Shown in pieces: positions 61,549 through 64,000 of a DNA stretch of 64,000 bases. The position numbers and the translations under genes are program-made. The DNA is from CAYQJS01 sp964417895. Its GTDB lineage: Bacteria > Chloroflexota > UBA6077 > SHYK01. The stretch's first letter is position 1. Each line of letters starts with the position of its first letter. A model generated the notes under the pieces. That model was not told where the DNA came from and searched no databases. It was given only the letters and a program-made list of their open reading frames with translations. The DNA lies in assembly GCA_964417895.1 (NCBI GenBank), contig CAYQJS010000010.1, positions 1 to 64,000 of the forward strand, read 5' to 3'.

Positions 61549-64000
61549 TCAGGTAGCCATCCTGGCACGCACGATCTCCTCGGCCAGGGCCAGCGCGTCC
61601 TCGAGCTTGCCCGCCAGCTCCGGCCGCCCACCGGCGCGAGCCAGGTCGGGCTTCCCTCCACCTCCGCCCCCAACGATCGCCGCCACGTCCCGCACAATCG
61701 CCACGGCATCGAGGCCCGGCCGCATCACGTCCGGGCTGACGCTCGCGACAAACTGCGGGCGGCCCTCGATTAGGGAGCCCAACACGATGAAACCCGAACC
61801 CAGCCCCTCCCGAACCACGTCTTTCAACCCGAGCAGAGCGTCCATAGACTCCGCCTCAACCCGGGCGGCGATGAGCGATGCCCCGTCCACCCGCGTGGCC
61901 TTCTGGAGCAGCCCGTAAGCCTGCACCCGCGCCAGCTCGGCCTCGAGGCGCGAATTCCTGCGCCGTGCCTCACGCAGCTCAGCCACCAGCGCGTCCACGC
62001 TCTCGCCCAGCCGGTCGGGCGCCGATGCGAGTCGCGCAGCCAGGCTGGCGACCTGGCGGCTCCGGGCGCGGGCGTATTCATAGGCGGCCCGTCCGGCCAC
62101 TAGCTCGATGCGCCGCATCCCACTGCCGATTCCGGACTCCGCCATGATGTAGGCCGCCCCCAGCTCGCCGGTGCGGCCGACGTGCGTGCCCCCGCACAGC
62201 TCCTTGCTGAACTCGTTCATCGCTACCATGCGCACGTGGTCGCCGTACTTCTCGCCGAAGATGGCCATCGCACCGCGCTTAACGGCCTCCTGAAAGGGCA
62301 GCTCTGCCACCGTTACCGGAACATCTGCCAGGATCTGCCGGTTCAGCAGGTCCTCCACTTCCTCCAGCCGTTCCGGCTCGACGGGCCCACCGTGGGGGAA
62401 GTCGAAGCGCGCCACGTGGGGGGCAACCAGGGAGCCTGCCTGCATGGCCTGGGGCCCGAGCACGTGCTGCAGCGAACTGTGCAGTAAATGCGTGGCCGAG
62501 TGGTGGCGCATCACGTCGCGCCGCCGTTCACCGTCGACCACTGCCTCCACGGCCTGGCCGGTGCCGAACTCACCGACGACGACACGGCCGACGTGGAGCA
62601 CGTGGCCGGCGGTGTCGTGCTGCGTATCCTCCACGACGAAGCGGCCGTCGCGGGTTGCGATCTCTCCGGTATCTCCCACCTGGCCGCCGCCCTCCGCATA
62701 GAAAGGCGTCTCGGCGAGCACAAGCGTGCCCCGCTGGCCCTCGGACAGGCCGGGCACGTCATTACCATCGCTTTGCAGCGCCAGGACGTGCGTCCGAGCG
62801 TCCGTCCGCCGGTACCCGAGGAACAGGGTGGCGGGCTGACTCATAACCTGGCTGGCCTCCCCCACGGTGCGCGACGTTCCGAAGCGCGCGGCGCCACGAC
62901 TGCGTTTTCGCTGGGCGGCCATGGCTCGCTCGTAGCCCTCCCACCCGATCGCGAGCCCTGCCTCCGCCGCGATCTCCTCGCTCAGCTCCCGAGGAAAGCC
63001 GTAGGTGTCGTAGAGCTGAAAGATCCGGTCGCCCTCGAGCTGAGTCCCGCCCGCCTGGCGGGCCTCCTCGATCCAGCGGTCGAGCAAGCTTTCCCCTGAC
63101 TTCAGCGTGCTGAGAAACTGGTCCTCTTCGGCGCTGAGAAGCTGCTGGACGTGCGCGCTGCGGGCGGCCAGCGCCGGGTGTCGGCCACCCATCCGCTCCA
63201 CGACGACGTCCGCCAGGTCTGCCAGGAACGGCCGGTTCAGGCCAATGTGGCGCCCGTAGCGAATGGCCCTTCTGATAACTCGCCGCAGCACGTAGCCGCG
63301 TCCTTCGTTGGAGGGAAGCACGCCATCGCCGACAAGGAATGTCATCGCTCTCCCGTGGTCGGCGAGAACACGCAGCGCGTAGTCGAGCCGCTCCTGCTTC
63401 CCGTAGCGGACGCCGGCGAGCTCTTCCATCCCCCGGATGACGGGCAGGAACAGGTCTGTCTCGTAGACCGACGGGGTGCCCTGCAAGACTGAAGTGACGC
63501 GCTCCAGCCCAAGGCCCGTGTCGATGTTCCGGCTTGCCAATGGGGTGCGGGTGCCATCCGTGTCCTGCAAGAACTCCATGAACACCAGATTCCAGATCTC
63601 CAGGTAGCGGTTGCAGTCGCAGCCGGGATGGCACTCGTCGCGGCGGCAGCAGTAGTGCTGGCCGCACCCCAGATCCGCCCCACGGTCGACGTATATCTCG
63701 GTATCCGGCCCACACGGACCAGAGGCGCCCGGTGGACCCCAGAAGTTGGACTCATCGAGCACGATCCGTTCAGCGGGTAGGCCGACCGAGCGCCACAGCC
63801 CGGGCGCCTCCTCGTCGGTGGGATGGACCGTCGCCCACAGGCGCTCGGGCGGAAGGCGAAAGCCGGTCGTTACCAGCTCCCAGGCCATCGGGATCATCTG
63901 GTCCTTGAAGTAGTCCCCGATCGAGAAGTTGCCCAGCATCTCGAACAAGGTGAGGTGGTGGCGATCCCCGACCCTGTCGATATCGGTGGTACGGAAGCAT
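61549..64000 (-). CDS. alaS: Alanyl-tRNA synthetase, 5' end beyond the window
   Basis: About 817 codons are present; the frame is open to the window edge. The visible start reads RTTDIDRVGDRHHLTLFEMLGN, so only the first ~60 residues (with the class II motif 1 region) are missing. GLGLERVTSVLQG (aminoacylation domain), HSATHLLHSSLQHVLG and CGGTHVGRTGELG (editing-site zinc ligands) and a C-terminal DHHA1 domain with GGGGGGKPDLARAGG are present. Confidence 0.97.
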   Translation of the reverse strand, partial: CFRTTDIDRVGDRHHLTLFEMLGNFSIGDYFKDQMIPMAWELVTTGFRLPPERLWATVHPTDEEAPGLWRSVGLPAERIVLDESNFWGPPGASGPCGPDTEIYVDRGADLGCGQHYCCRRDECHPGCDCNRYLEIWNLVFMEFLQDTDGTRTPLASRNIDTGLGLERVTSVLQGTPSVYETDLFLPVIRGMEELAGVRYGKQERLDYALRVLADHGRAMTFLVGDGVLPSNEGRGYVLRRVIRRAIRYGRHIGLNRPFLADLADVVVERMGGRHPALAARSAHVQQLLSAEEDQFLSTLKSGESLLDRWIEEARQAGGTQLEGDRIFQLYDTYGFPRELSEEIAAEAGLAIGWEGYERAMAAQRKRSRGAARFGTSRTVGEASQVMSQPATLFLGYRRTDARTHVLALQSDGNDVPGLSEGQRGTLVLAETPFYAEGGGQVGDTGEIATRDGRFVVEDTQHDTAGHVLHVGRVVVGEFGTGQAVEAVVDGERRRDVMRHHSATHLLHSSLQHVLGPQAMQAGSLVAPHVARFDFPHGGPVEPERLEEVEDLLNRQILADVPVTVAELPFQEAVKRGAMAIFGEKYGDHVRMVAMNEFSKELCGGTHVGRTGELGAAYIMAESGIGSGMRRIELVAGRAAYEYARARSRQVASLAARLASAPDRLGESVDALVAELREARRRNSRLEAELARVQAYGLLQKATRVDGASLIAARVEAESMDALLGLKDVVREGLGSGFIVLGSLIEGRPQFVASVSPDVMRPGLDAVAIVRDVAAIVGGGGGGKPDLARAGGRPELAGKLEDALALAEEIVRARMAT

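Overview
The window is 64 kb of GC-rich bacterial DNA with one 10-base run of N (45836-45845), so it is a scaffold, probably metagenome-derived. There are no rRNA or tRNA genes, transposases or CRISPR arrays visible. The best guess for the host is a member of the Chloroflexota or a relative. The grounds are short EF-Ts and IF-2, a PDZ/radical-SAM DUF512 protein, a T-box on a trp operon, HslUV, an H+-pyrophosphatase of the K+-independent type and a fused RluB-Cmk protein. This is inference from gene content only.

Layout. 0.1-3.7 kb (minus): two tandem family-5 solute-binding lipoproteins. 3.9-4.5 kb (plus): a MazE/MazF-type toxin-antitoxin pair. 4.6-13.5 kb (plus): a promoter and tRNA-Trp T-box riboswitch feeding trpS-trpE-trpG-trpD-trpC-trpF-trpB-trpA, so Trp charging and Trp synthesis share one leader; trpE carries an in-frame TAA. 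13.5-15.8 kb (plus): a divergent ScpA-like protein, a VOC protein and a frameshifted luciferase-like monooxygenase. 15.8-16.5 kb (minus): a polyprenol-phosphate mannosyltransferase-like GT2. 16.7-21.1 kb (minus): the 3' end of a BREX phage-defence operon, with a decayed pglZ, an intact AlbA_2/ATPase protein and an intact brxL. 21.3-31.5 kb (minus): DinB, GT4, glmS, DUF512, plsC, rluB-cmk fusion, D,D-carboxypeptidase, yraN, rnhB, rplS. 31.6-34.6 kb (minus): hppA and thiE. 34.8-37.0 kb (plus): AI-2E permease and galU. 37.0-40.2 kb (minus): a Cys-rich unknown, ruvA, ruvC, yebC and rhomboid. 40.3-43.9 kb: fusA2-type EF-G, fmdB and an amidohydrolase. 44.1-64 kb (minus): a long information-processing and envelope block, alaS-ruvX-mltG-hslV-hslU-rpsB-tsf-pyrH-frr-uppS-cdsA-dxr-rseP // nusA-ylxR-infB-rbfA-nrnA-truB-ribF.

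The most distinctive features are: (i) the BREX remnant, in which only brxL and an AlbA_2 ATPase gene stay intact; (ii) heptanucleotide short tandem repeats (units such as ACAGGGG, CCCCCGA, ACTCAGA) that sit inside or at the ends of conserved genes (trpE, trpG, trpC, trpF, trpB, GT4, rluB-cmk) and are translated as low-complexity tails or loops; (iii) the Trp T-box, with a repeat hairpin in its linker; (iv) several single-base lesions (trpE nonsense, LLM frameshift, pglZ frameshift) that are either real decay or assembly errors; (v) small palindromic elements, including a 107-bp MITE-like element with perfect 18-bp ends.
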